A DNA stretch of 64,000 nt from Meloidogyne chitwoodi (lineage: Eukaryota > Nematoda > Chromadorea > Rhabditida > Meloidogynidae): assembly GCA_015183035.1 (NCBI GenBank), contig JACZZP010000015.1:434001-498000 (forward strand). Direction: 5' to 3'. The number at the start of each line of letters is the position of its first letter. Positions within the stretch are counted from its first letter, which is position 1. Of the stretch, positions 1 through 11,175 are shown in pieces. The translations under genes and the position numbers were made by a program. The notes under the pieces were generated by a model, which was not told the origin of the DNA, made no database searches, and saw nothing but the letters and a program-made list of their open reading frames with translations.

Positions 1-332
1 TTTTCTTTTTTTGAGAAACAGAATTTTTATCACCAAGTATAATTTCTCTTTTTGGCGAAGTAACAACAACAAACTCAAAAATTGAAAAAAATAAAAATAA
101 AATGGCCAACAAATTTATGGCAACCATTTTTCTTAAATTAAATAAAAATATAATTTTTTTAAGAGAATATAAATATTTAAAAAAAAATAATTAAAATATT
201 AAAAAAAATAATTAAAATTTTCCGTTATAAACTTCTTACCTAAAAACTAAATTATTTAAAATTAAAAAAAAATGAATGAATGACTATACTTATAAATTGC
301 CTATTCCATCTACTTAAAAAGACCTTTCAGAG

Positions 333-492
333 TAAGGTTGTCGGTTCCTGGAGAATTACCGGGTATCCGGAACCGGATCCGAAAACCGAACCGAAAATTT
401 CGGGTATCCGGAACCGGAACCGAAAACCGAACCGAAAATTTTCGGGTATCCGGCCTTTTTTCGGTTCCGGATACCCGGAACCGACAACCTTA
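333..492. mobile_element. short MITE with 16-bp terminal inverted repeats and 8-bp TSD
   Basis: The 160-bp element starts taaggttgtcggttcc and ends with its exact reverse complement. It is flanked on both sides by the direct 8-bp duplication tttcagag (325-332 and 493-500). The interior is a GC-richer tandem array of a ggtatccggaaccgg-type unit mixed with aaccgaaccgaaaat. TIR plus 8-bp target duplication is the signature of hAT-like non-autonomous elements. No coding capacity remains. Confidence 0.85.
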
Positions 493-1189
493 TTTCAGAG
501 ACGCACGCATTTGATTAGAAACGCCTTCTTTTTCTCTCTTTCTCTAATTAAAAATGTGGATCAACCTCTAAAGGTAGTGAATTAAATTTTAATTCAACCT
601 TTTTTAAAGAATATAATACCCAAAATATCAACATTTTATAAAATAAATTTAAAAATGGAAAAGACCTTTTTAAAATAAATTTATTTATTTTAAAAATGCC
701 TTAATTCAAAGAAAAATTAACTTAAAAAATTTATTGTATTTTTTACACTAATTTAGTAAGTTTATATATCTTTATAAATATTCCCCCTTCTTTCAAGCCC
801 TTTTAGAAAATATTTATTTTATTTTTTATAAAAGAATGTTTCCTTAAAAATATTCAAATAATACTTTATTAAATACATCTTAATTAGCTTAATTTGAAAA
901 ATAAATAATTTTAAAAATATTTTAAAGTTTTAACAAAGTTTGGTCAAAAAGGAGAAAATTTTTTTTGAGATTTATATTTTAGATGCCGTGGCAAAAAATG
1001 AATTTCTGTCTCTTTTAGTATCTATTTCTCAGAGAAAAAATACTAAAAGTAGTTAAATTAAATCACTTGATTTCACCATTATTTGTACTTAATCATTTGT
1101 CTATAAAAATGAGAGAATCACATGAAATTTTAAAAAATCAATTATATTTAATTTTAAAATAAATTAAATTGTTAAATTAAATTTTAGTT

Positions 1190-1310
1190 AAACTTTTGAC
1201 TAAAATATAATTATTTAGAGGGTAAAATAAGAACCAAGTTTATTTTTTAGTATAAAAGCAGGTAAAACTTGCTCAGTTTATTAAAACTTTTTTTTGTTTA
1301 AAGTTTAAAA
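1190..1310 (+). promoter_or_regulatory. promoter-like block with TATA box, no downstream gene seen
   Basis: Contains aacttttgactaaaata, then tataaaagcaggtaaaactt (TATA box at 1251), then ttattaaaactttttt. The same ordered pieces occur at about 39795-39945 upstream of the ORF starting at 40024. Similarity to a block in front of a real gene is the main evidence. No ORF with a signal or splice structure follows here, so it may be an orphaned promoter copy. Confidence 0.4.
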
Positions 1311-1763
1311 GAAACAAAAAGGTCAGTCACCTAAGAGAAAAATTTATTTATTTTTCATACTATTTTTAAGAAAATTAAATCATTTATTGGAGATAAAAAA
1401 TACATAAAAAAAGAAAAAAAGCAATTATTTTTTAAATTAAAAAATTCTATAAAAAAAATTTTTCGTCAAAAAAAAAAAATAAATTTTACAAAAAAAAATG
1501 TATAAATCACAAAGAATTCATTTACTCGCATTTTTCTACAAAAAAAAAAAAGAAATTTAAAAGAGTTGGAGAATGTTTTAATTAATTAAATATTTAAAAG
1601 AAATTATTTAGAGATCGAAAGAGAAAGAACAAATTAATTAGAAAAATAAAAAACAAAAAAATATATTTTTAAGACTCTAATAGGTCTCTCAAAAAATAAA
1701 ATATTTTGCCCTTAAAAAATAATAAAATTAAAAAATTAGCAAAAATATATTATTTATATATTT

Positions 1764-4744
1764 TTATTCACAACCGCAATCTTTGGCAACCATATTTGGT
1801 ATTTGACGGATTAATACATCATTGTTACTTTGAACAAACAGAATCTGAAGAATAAATTTTTATTAAAAAAATTTTTTGAAAAATTTTTTGAAAATTTTTT
1901 TGAAATTTTTTTTGAAAAATTTTTTTTGAAAATTTTTGTAAAAATTTTTTTTATATTACTGAAATTATAAAAAATTAAAAAAAATTTTAATTAAATTAAT
2001 AAATTTACAGTAATCCCATTATATTCTTTAGGGTGACAACACTGATAGTGGTCAATTTTAGCAGCTGCAGCAGCTTGAAATCGACCCATAGTTTGACCAT
2101 TAGCCTAGAAAAATAAAAGTATTTTTAATTAAATATTATTTTATTTTACCATTCTAGAACATTCACCACTACAAACAAAAGCATTATCTAAAAATTTTAA
2201 AAAATATTGAGGAAAAAATTCCAAAAAAAATTTTTTGGAAAATTTTTTGGAAAATTTTTTGAAATTTTTTTTGAAATTTTTTGGAAAATTTTTAATTAAT
2301 AAAAATATAAAAAAACAAACAACGTTTAGGTGCAATAACAAATCCCCAACCAATTTTCTCAAAATCAATAACTAAATCATATAAACAACATTTTGTGTTA
2401 TTTGAACCAGGTCTGCATGTATTTGCATTTCTACGTGAACGTCCACTTTTTAAATTTGTTAATTCCAATTCAAAAAACATACGAGGAGGATAAGAATTCT
2501 TTTTAAAAAAATTAATTAATTAATTAATTGACTTTCTCCTCATCTCCTCATCCTCTTTTACAACTAAAAATGGTCAAAAGACATAATGGTCAGACAGGTA
2601 TTAATTTAACAGTTTGAACATTATGTCCATTGACCATTTTTAAATTAAAAGGAGGAAAGAGATAAAAGGCAGGAAAGTAGAGTTAGGAATTTTGTAAAAA
2701 TCGGGATCGGGAATCGGGAAATTTAAAAATTGAACGATCGGGAGGGACCCGGATCGGGAAAATCGGGAATTCCCGTTTTTTTCCAGATCCAAAAATAAGC
2801 GGGTCCCGACTGAGAAACCGGGAATCCGGGAAAAAGGACCGGGAATTGGAAAATTAATGACCGGTCGGGACCCGGATCGGGAAAACCGGGAATTCCCGAT
2901 CCCGGTTTCATCCCGGTGTCTCAAAAAAGCCGGGAAAAGGGATCGGGAAATCGGAAAACGGGATCGGGACCCGATCCCGTTCCTAACTCTACAGGAAAGT
3001 AGCTATTTTATAAGACTCGATGGGTCAGTTGAGTCTTATAAAAAGATAAATTGAGACTCTCGTTATAAGGACACCCTCTGGTATACCTTGGGGTGTCCTT
3101 AGGGTAAACAATATTAAATTAATAATTTTCTCATTTGTTCCCTTACCTCTTCATTATTATTATCTTCTCTATCAAACAAAGGAGAAGGATACTGTACTAA
3201 ATTTTCCCCTTCATAAATAGCTTCAACATAAAGTCCAATAGAACTTGGAATATTTTCTTGATTATTATTAAAATCAGAAAAAATTAAATTTGTTGTTTTT
3301 TCAAATTGTGGACCATTTTCAATCCATTCTTGAACTGGTAAAACATCTAACATTAATTCTACTTGTTCAAATTCAGTTGCCTCGCCAAAATCGAGTTGTA
3401 AATGTTTACTTACTAATTTTGGGCCAAGCTGTGGAAAATTAAATTTTTTTTTAAATTTCAAAAAATTAATTATTATTTACCGTTCCATTAGTATAACGTT
3501 GAAAAATGTTAAGTCTAGTAGCTATTTGTCCATTTTCAAATTGTTCTGGTCGTCGAAGAAAAATATTCAAACGTGCTGAAGTTACAAATTTTTTTCTCAA
3601 GTCTACCCCAAATTTGAAAACTGCTGTTTGAAGATCCTTAAAAATTATTTTTTAAGTATGTATTTAGAATTTAAAATTTTTTAGAAGGATATAAAGGCCT
3701 TGTATTAACAAATGACAGACTAATGACAAAATGTCATTAAAGGAAAATATGACAAAATGTCAGTAAGTGAAAATATGACAAAATGTCAGTAGGGGAAAAT
3801 ATGACAAAATGTCAGTAAGTGAAAAATATGACAAAATGTCACACAACTAATTAGCTCAATCTCTCATTTTCCCAATATCTTTTTAATAAAAAATTTCCAA
3901 CCTGATCAAACCATTCAGGTGCTCCCTCAGCCAAAATATAACTAGTCTGTAAAGGTTGTTCACGTTCAGTCTCATAGAGTGCAGGGAAATAATCAACGCC
4001 ATCTTCAAAAACTCCTTGTTCGTCAGAATTTCGTCTGCGCCATTGCTGGATGGACTTTAAATAATTTTTTACGAAAAAAATAATTTTTGCTCCTAATCGC
4101 TTTGATAATTATTTTTTAAAAATAAAAAAGAAATTATCAAAATTCCTTGTGTCAATAAATTTAAAAAATTAAAATCCTTAAAAATTAAAAAAAAATATTT
4201 TTCTTTCCTTTCACTTACCTTACGCACTCGACGATGTTCTAAATTATGTTCAAGACGACTTTTTTCAATTAATGCTTGTATTCGTTGATTATTTGGGGCA
4301 ATAAATCGTAAAGAGTTATAATCGACTGTTACATTGGGTATTGATGGTAATTCCATTTTTTTGAGTAAATCTTTTAAAATCTTTGAAAAAAAAAATATAT
4401 ATTAAAATTATAATTATTTTAAATATTTAATTTAATTTTTAATCTATACCTTCTATTTATATATTCTTCCGACGGACAAAATGGTCATCTTTAAAAAAGG
4501 TAAGTCTCAAGTCTATCATTTTTAATGTAATTAATCTTGATATTTAAAAGGTTTGTAATATTACTTAAAATTCTTACAGGTGACCATTTTGTCCATTGGA
4601 CGAAATGTCAATTTATCATTAATGTTCTTTGATATTTAAATAATAAATTAATTAAAAAACCTGTTCTTGGCGTAACCTTTTATACTCTTCAAAGGCTTTT
4701 TGTTCGCAAACAGAACACGCAGAACATAAATAAACATTGCATAC
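1764..4744 (-). CDS. daf-7: DAF-7-class TGF-beta ligand (5' signal exon missing from model)
   Basis: Secreted growth factor precursor of the TGF-beta superfamily; C. elegans DAF-7 controls dauer entry and feeding/metabolism. Exons on the minus strand, all phase-consistent: 4744-4661, 4380-4219, 4054-3902, 3636-3481, 3428-3147, 2498-2321, 2187-2150, 2104-2009, 1844-1764. The prodomain contains a typical LKDLLKKMELPSIPNV segment. A furin-type site RSRR precedes the mature domain. The mature part has CCLYDLVIDFEKIGW, RYNAFVCSGEC, QCCHPKEYNGI and ends MVAKDCGCE-stop. Nine cysteines are present, the TGF-beta/activin count rather than the seven of BMPs. CCLYDL..FEKIGW and CCHP.EY are as I recall DAF-7 itself. 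The first modelled exon starts VCNVYLCSACSVCEQ with no signal peptide, so at least one upstream exon is unfound. The 648-bp intron before the furin exon carries a MITE. Confidence 0.9.
2564..2646. repeat. short inverted repeat of the 'ggacaaaatggtca' type
   Basis: Arms aaaaatggtcaaaagacataatg and the near-complement cattatgtccattgaccattttt face each other around an AT-rich loop, inside a daf-7 intron. Related arms occur at 4471-4602, 9073-9243, 25870-25900 and 53261-53390. Confidence 0.6.
2678..2991. mobile_element. hAT-like MITE, perfect 12-bp TIR and 8-bp TSD
   Basis: 314-bp insertion in a daf-7 intron. It starts tagagttaggaa and ends ttcctaactcta, exact reverse complements. Flanking duplications caggaaag lie at 2670-2677 and 2992-2999. 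The interior is GC-rich and made of repeated cgggatcggg/ccgggaattcccg units able to fold back. The terminus resembles that of the 924-bp hAT remnant at 21956-22879 (tagtgttgggaa), so both probably belong to one family. Confidence 0.9.
3706..3845. repeat. tandem array of about 26-bp units each holding tgacaaaatgtca
   Basis: Five copies of a unit with the perfect palindrome tgaca-aaa-tgtca, separated by spacers such as gtaagtgaaaata, lie in the daf-7 intron between exons 3902-4054 and 3481-3636. The first copies are slightly diverged (tgacagactaatgacaaaat). Confidence 0.8.
4471..4602. mobile_element. small inverted-repeat element (gacggacaaaatggtca arms)
   Basis: Left arm gacggacaaaatggtcatct and right arm ggtgaccattttgtccattg are near-complements about 130 bp apart, in a daf-7 intron. 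Probably a MITE of the dispersed ggacaaaatggtca family; no clear target duplication was found. Confidence 0.5.
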
Positions 4745-5654
4745 CTAAAAAGAATTAATTAATTAATTTAAAATAAAAAAGGAAAATAAAACAAATAAAA
4801 AATTATTATTATTTTTATTTGTTTTAGCTAAAAGGTTAAAAAGCGAAATTTCAAAATTTTCGCAAAAATTTTGAAATTTTGTTTTTAAAAATGTTTTTTC
4901 TTTCTTTTTATTTTTCAACTTATTTTTTTACATATAGCTATGATAATTAAATAATATTTTTAGAATTATTTTATAAATATATTTAATTATTTTATAAATA
5001 TATTCCTTCTTAAAGTGCTTCCCTCCCCCAGTGTTTTTCTTACTCAAAAAAATAATAATAAAATTGATCACTGTTTTTCCCAACTATTTTTAAATTAAAA
5101 AAACATTTTCAATTTTTTGAGAATTGTTATTCTAACTTAAAACAACCATTTTAAAAACTCTCAACCTTTTAATGGATCAAATATCCCTAAAAATGCCCTA
5201 TAAATTTTGCAAATATTATAGTACATTTATAATAAATTCTTTCTTTTTTTCCAAGTTCTTCATTAATGCAATTGTACTTTTAAAATATAAAAAAAAATTT
5301 TATATTTTCTATTTTTGTTCTTTCACTTTTTATGTGCTTATTTTTCCCCCTTCTGACGTTTTTTCTTTTTAATCCATATTACAATTTTTTATTTTTCCCT
5401 TCCGGCATTAATTCGTTAATTTGGCCCAGAGCTAAAACGAAGAATTTATATATTATTTTTTAATTCCCCTCTGCCTTCGATTATCGTAAATTGTGCCATT
5501 CTGCCCATTAGGTTTTTGCCTGTTTCCGACTAATTGCTTCTTCGATTGCTTCCGGCGCCTAAGCTTTCCCTTAACATTTTTCTTCTATACTATCCATTAA
5601 TTTAAGCTTGTTCAGTGCATTTTTAAAGAGGGAAAATAACAATTACGTAATAAC

Positions 5655-6015
5655 TATGTTCCCTTAGCTCTACTGGTAGAGCGAATGGAACAACTTTGTA
5701 ACAACTTTTATAACTTTTGAATGGATGAATATTTTTAAGTAAAAATGATATTATTAAATAGAGCAGAAAATTTTCTATATAATAAAATTTAGAAAAAAAA
5801 ATTTGAAAGAAAAGGAATAAATTTTGATGTTTAAAACAGCCAAAAATAGGCATTTTTCTCGGTTTTTTGATCATAACTTTTTTGTATAACAATTAAAAAA
5901 ATTTTATTTTCTTCTATTATTTAAAGTCAATTCTGCTTTATTAAAAAATACCAAAATTATCAAAAAAGGTTCATTTGTTCAAAAGTTATGGAGGTTGATA
6001 TTCATCTAGTTAACA
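5655..6015. mobile_element. degenerate inverted-repeat element
   Basis: Left part reads taacttttgaatggatgaat ... tagagcagaaaattt. The reverse complement of the right part reads aacctccataacttttgaac ... ttattaaaaaatac. The arms are roughly 100 bp and diverged. Arm sequences resemble those of the element at 10835-11175, so they look like two old copies of one family. A tRNA-like string near its left end (tagctctactggtagagc) is not a full tRNA. Confidence 0.45.
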
Positions 6016-9000
6016 CCCTTCAGGATTAAATTTTTTGAATTTTTTAGTTTAAAAAAATTAAGTTTACGTAATTTTTCTTAAATTTAGAAACATTATATAT
6101 TTTTTTAAATAATTTAATCCAAAAATAATTTTTAAAAAAGTTAAAAATATAATTTTTTCAGTTTAATAATTAAAAAAGACTAAAAAAAATCCCAGTTATA
6201 AATTATTTTTAATTTTAATTATGTTCCAAATCCTCTTAAAAATATTTTCAATTCCAAAAATTGGTTAAAATATAATTATTTTTCATTAGACATAAAAAAT
6301 ATGGTCGTATTCTTTCTTTTTTTCTAATTAATTTTTTTTTTATATTTATTTTTGGAAAAATGTGGTTTTTATGGTTTCTTTTTTTATTTTAAAATATTTT
6401 TTTGGAAAAAGTAACGTAAATAAATATTTTAAATTTTTTATTTAAACTTAAAAAAGATTAAAAAATTTAAAAAATATAAAAAAATTATTTTTAATTTTAT
6501 TTAAAAATAAAAAGCTTAAAATAGTCTGACCCTTAAAATAAATTTAAAATTATCTTTTAAATACTTAAATAAATGAAATATTTATTTAATGTATTTTAAA
6601 AAATAAAAATATGTTTTAAAATTATAAATATGATGAAAGAATTTTTTTAAATTTTTTTTTTAATTTTTTTTTAATTTTTTGAATGATAAATGAAAGGGGA
6701 GTGGGTGCATGAGGGAGAAGTTATGTGTTTTCAAAAAATTTTAAAAATTTTTAAAAATATTTATTTAATAAAAATAATTTTAAAAAAATATTTTTTAATG
6801 TATAAACTATCAAATTTATCAATTTTAGATTTTTTGATTTATAAAAATCCCAACTTATGCCGAAATATTTCAAAAATATCAAAATTTAAAATATTCTATT
6901 TTTTAACAAATTTATGAATTAAAAAATTTAAATTAATTTTAAAAAATTAATTTAAATTTTTAGTGTTCAGAATGTTCAAATTTCTGATGAATATTAGAAT
7001 TTTAAAATTTTATTTTATTTAAAAATTAAAAAATTCAAGTAAATATTTTCTTGCTTAGAATGACCTAGACGTATATTTTTATCAATAACTTTATTTATAT
7101 TTAACTAAAAAAATTAAAATTTTGGATTTTATTAAAAAACAGTTTAAGGAACAAAAGTGCAAAGTTTTATAATTTTTGGCATTCTGTATTTAATTTTATA
7201 AAATTTTAAAATATCAAGGTTTATACAAAAACGTATGCTTTGATAATTTAAAAAATGAGAGGGAAACATTTTTTTCAGTAAAATAATTAATTTTATATTA
7301 AATTTTAAATTATTTTAAATAAAAAAACAAAAAAACAAAAAAAAACTAACCAAAAATATTAGCAAAAAAAATGGCCAAAGTCTTTCTATTCGAATCTCGG
7401 AAGAATTTAACATTTTTAAAAAAATAAATATTTTTTTATTTTATTTAAATGAATAATAATATTTTGAAAAGAGAATTAGAATTAATGATAAATGTTGAAA
7501 GAATACCCAAAGGGTTAGTTGTATTATTATAAAAGAGGAAGAAGTCCAATAAATTATGACGATGATATAATTGTTTTTTGTTGTTTTTGCTTCTTTAAAA
7601 AAATTTTTTTTTAATAATTAAAATTTTTTTGTGTTTTTAGGAGTCTATAAAATATAAAAAATATTTAGACAAATTTTTTGGGTATTCGAAATAATTTATT
7701 TTATTTATTTTTACAAGAAATTAACTGATGGACACTTCACCGAATTATTTTAAAAATTCCTTTTTATTAATGGAGAAATAAAAAGATATTTTTTATTTAA
7801 TTTTTTAAAGGGGTTTTAGTCATATTTTAAAGTATTTAAATTTTTAAATTAGAAAAGAAAATAAATTATTTAATTAATTAATAATTTAAATTCGGTGAAT
7901 TGTCAATAAGGTGAATTTACGCAAATAAGTTTATTTTTAATTAAAAAAATTTCTTTTTAAATTTCTGGTAACTAAAAAATTGCTTTTTTTAATTAAACAA
8001 AACGTGTATTTTTAAGAAATTTTTAAAGAAAGAAAAATTTTCTAAAAAAAAAATAATTTAAGTATTAAAATAAATAAAAATGTTTCCTTATTAAGCTAAT
8101 TTTAAAAAATTAAAATTTATTTTTAAAAAATTCAGGAAAAAATATTAAAAGATTAATCAGACAGAAAAAATATTAAATTATGTTAATTTAAAGACTGAAG
8201 AATTTTTAAAGGTTTTTTATGACGAATTTTAAGAAAAATATAAAAAATGTTTTTTTAATTAAAGCTGAAAAATTTAGTTTATTTAACTAATTTTTAAAGA
8301 AAAACGTTTAAAAAAAATAAAAATATTAAATTAATTAATCTCTCTAATAAAAAGGACTTTTTATTTAAAAAAATTTAAAAGAAAAAACAAAGAGAAAGGG
8401 GGACGTTTCCTTTTCAGGACAGTTCAGTGCCAATAAATTTGTAAATAAAAGAAATGCTTTTCTAATATTAGAGCATTAATGCTATAGTTAAATTTAGTAA
8501 AAAGATTTAAATTTATTTTTGAAAAAAAAAAATAAAAAAATTAAATTTTTAGGATTAAAAATAAATATCTCGTGTTGCCTTGTTTACTCCCTTTTTTCTT
8601 TTTTTTTTATTTTTCATCAATGGTCAGTTACCTTTAACAAAATAATAAATAATAAATAAAGAAGCTTTTAGTGTCCCTATTTAATGCTTTAAAAATATAA
8701 AAATAAATTTATATAATTTCTCACACAAATGAGAGGAATGACCTAAAGAAAGTGAGCACACTGTGCTCAGTTTAAAAATAAATAAATAAATTTATATTTA
8801 TTTAGCTTTTGCTTTTATACATTTTTATTTTTATATTTTTTTTATTTTTTCTCCTCCCCTTCTTTTTTTATTTTTATTTTTTTTAACACTGTTGCGATGA
8901 AATGAAAGAAAAAAAGCGCGGTTATTATTGAGGGATGAGAAAAGAAAAACAAAAAATGCAAAAATATATTTATTTATTTATTTAATAAACGTGCATTCAG

Positions 9001-9072
9001 CTGCTCATTTCCCCTTATTTTTTATTTAAATAGGTGCGCAATTGTATTATTTAAAGGTTTTTAGTGGCCAAT

Positions 9073-9243
9073 GGATGTTTAGACAAAATGCCAGTTTTCA
9101 AAATGTCAAAAAGAGAAAAATTGGACAAAATGTCAAAATGGAAATTTTCGTAACGGAAATTTTAAATTATACACTTTTGACAATTTGTTAAATTTTACCC
9201 TTCTGAACATTTTGTCAATTGGGCATTTTGTCTCCACATTCAG
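9073..9243. mobile_element. MITE-like inverted repeat (tagacaaaatgcc arms)
   Basis: Left arm ggatgtttagacaaaatgcc and right arm gggcattttgtctccacatt are near-complements about 170 bp apart. Several tgacaaaatgt-type motifs lie inside. Family resemblance is to 4471-4602 and 53261-53390. Confidence 0.5.
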
Positions 9244-10184
9244 GCGCTATTCATTTAATAAAGAGCATTCTTTTTAAAAAATAAGCTCTTTTCTCATAAA
9301 CTTGGAAATGTAAGTAAAAAATAGGCGTGGTCAAAAAAAAGAATTTCTTAAATAATCATTAATGTCTTTTGATAATTGTTTTTACTAAAAAAGAAAAAAA
9401 TTATAAAAAAAATTTTTTTTAGTATTTTAATATAAATGCCAAATTTAATTAAATTTAATAAAAAATATTCTCTTCTAAAAATTAAAAATATTTTTTAAAT
9501 AAATAAATAATACTTTTTTGTAGACAGTTATCTAACTATTTAATCGGATATACTGGACATTTCTTCAATTTTTTTTTGTTTTTTAAGATAATCGGATCTC
9601 TTACTGAATTTTTATTATTTAAAAAAAATTGTCAGATTTTTTAAAATTTAAATTTTTTAGTGTCTCGAAACCTTTTGGGGGTAGTGAAGATAAATAGCCA
9701 TAAATATATAAAATAATAAAAAAAATAAATAAATTTAACAAAAGTCTCATTTATATTTAAAAAAATTTAATTATATTTAACTAAGTTTAAAAAATGTCAT
9801 TTAGGTAAAAATAAATAAAAATAGTTTTAATTCTAATAAATTGGAGACATCCCTCACACATTTTTTAACATTTATTTTCTTTTTTTAAGGAAAAATAAAT
9901 AAATAATATTTTTTAAATATTCTCTCGTCATTTAAATAATTTTATAAATTATTAAAAATATTTTTTATTTTATTTAAAAGAAAATTTAAAAATAATAAAA
10001 ACAGGAAATTAAGAGAATTTGTTAGCATTTTTGATGAAAAAATATTATTTTTTTAAGGTTTTCTCAATTTATATAATAAAATAATAATAGATAGGTTAAT
10101 TGTGAGTATATGATGTGAGCTTTTTATTTTTTTAATAAAGAGATTTTTGCAAAAAAAAAAATAAGGGTAAAGAAAGGTAAAGAT

Positions 10185-10515
10185 CGTCCGCAAGTGCGGA
10201 TATTTTTGCGGATATTTTTTGCGGACTTTACTTGCGGACAAAATATTAATTTTTTTCTTTTTTTTAATAATAAAATTTATTCTTTTTTACTGAAAAAATT
10301 AATTTTAAAAAAATATATTTTTTTGTGTAAATCAGAAAGACATGGGTGAGTGTCATCGTCTATTTTTTCTTAAAATTTTAAATTTCGAAAATTTAAATTT
10401 TCTGAATAATTTATCTAATCATACTATTAATCGCTAAAAGAAAATTATAAATTTGTTAATTTAATTTTTTTAAATGTCCGCAAATATTTGTCCGCAAAAA
10501 TTTTTTTTCTGTCCG
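10185..10515. repeat. cluster of ttgcggacaaaat / tttgtccgcaa motifs
   Basis: At least seven copies of a gcgga or tccgc core occur in the two orientations at the ends of this stretch (gtccgcaagtgcggatattt at left, ttgtccgcaaaaa at right). It is a member of the dispersed tgcggac repeat family that also appears in TRAPPC11 and FIP200 introns and at both ends of the 57640-58141 element. Confidence 0.55.
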
Positions 10516-10834
10516 CAACTTTGGTTTTTTTTAATTTTTATAAAAAAAAATTAGTCAATTAAATAACATGGAATTTTGCAATACCAAAAAAATGCAAATA
10601 TTATATTATAAATAGTATAAAATGTGTATAAGATATAAAAATGTCCCCTAAGCCTTTCTTGTTTTTCCGTTTCCCAAGTGGTCCATTTCTGGGTTATGCG
10701 TACATTGATGACATTTTTGTGTTGTGAAGGTGGTGTTAATGTTGTTTTGTTTTTATATTTAAGAGAAAATGATATTTAATTATTGTTTCAAAAAAAAATA
10801 ATTTTATTAGAGAAAATAAAGGTGTCAATAATAT

Positions 10835-11175
10835 AATGGACAGTTGAGTGCCATCCTCATAACTCAGGAACGGTTAGGTACTTTTAAGTAATTTTGATAT
10901 CATTTGATAGAGCAGTAAATTTACTACAAAATACCAAAAATTAAAAATTTTTGGAATAATTGAAAAAAAGTTGAGGTCGAAAAACCTCCAAAAAATTGAA
11001 TTTCTGAAATCTTGCAGCTTTTTTTGCTTACAACTTTTTTTCCAATTTTCCAAAAATTTTGCTTTTTTGATATTTTGTAGAAAATTTTCTTCTCTATCAA
11101 ATTATATCAAAAAACACTTTAAATTACCTATCCGTTCCTGTGGTATAACACTTGGCGCTCAACCAGTGAAAAGTT
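10835..11175. mobile_element. inverted-repeat element with arms over 100 bp
   Basis: Left arm begins gttgagtgccatcctcataa, followed by ctcaggaacggttaggta and tgatagagcag. The right arm is its diverged reverse complement, ending acctatccgttcctgtgg ... cttggcgctcaacc. A non-autonomous DNA transposon is the simplest reading. The target duplication could not be fixed. Confidence 0.55.

Larger units (their letters stand above)
1..1763. other. AT-rich intergenic DNA
   Basis: No convincing exon on either strand. The stretch holds one short MITE (333-492) and a promoter-like block around 1190-1310 that resembles the one upstream of the membrane-protein gene at 40024. The rest is low-complexity A/T sequence. 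An ORF at 280-585 is only a read-through of the MITE repeats. Confidence 0.6.

Noticed and set aside
280..585. ORF with EPDPKTEPK-type repeats
   Set aside because: Read-through of the 160-bp MITE interior.
5660..5690. D-arm-like tagctctactggtagagc
   Set aside because: No anticodon or T arm follows; it lies in the end of an inverted-repeat element.
10185..10515. CRISPR-like array
   Set aside because: The repeated tgcggac units are irregular, in both orientations and eukaryotic in context; they are transposon-end motifs.
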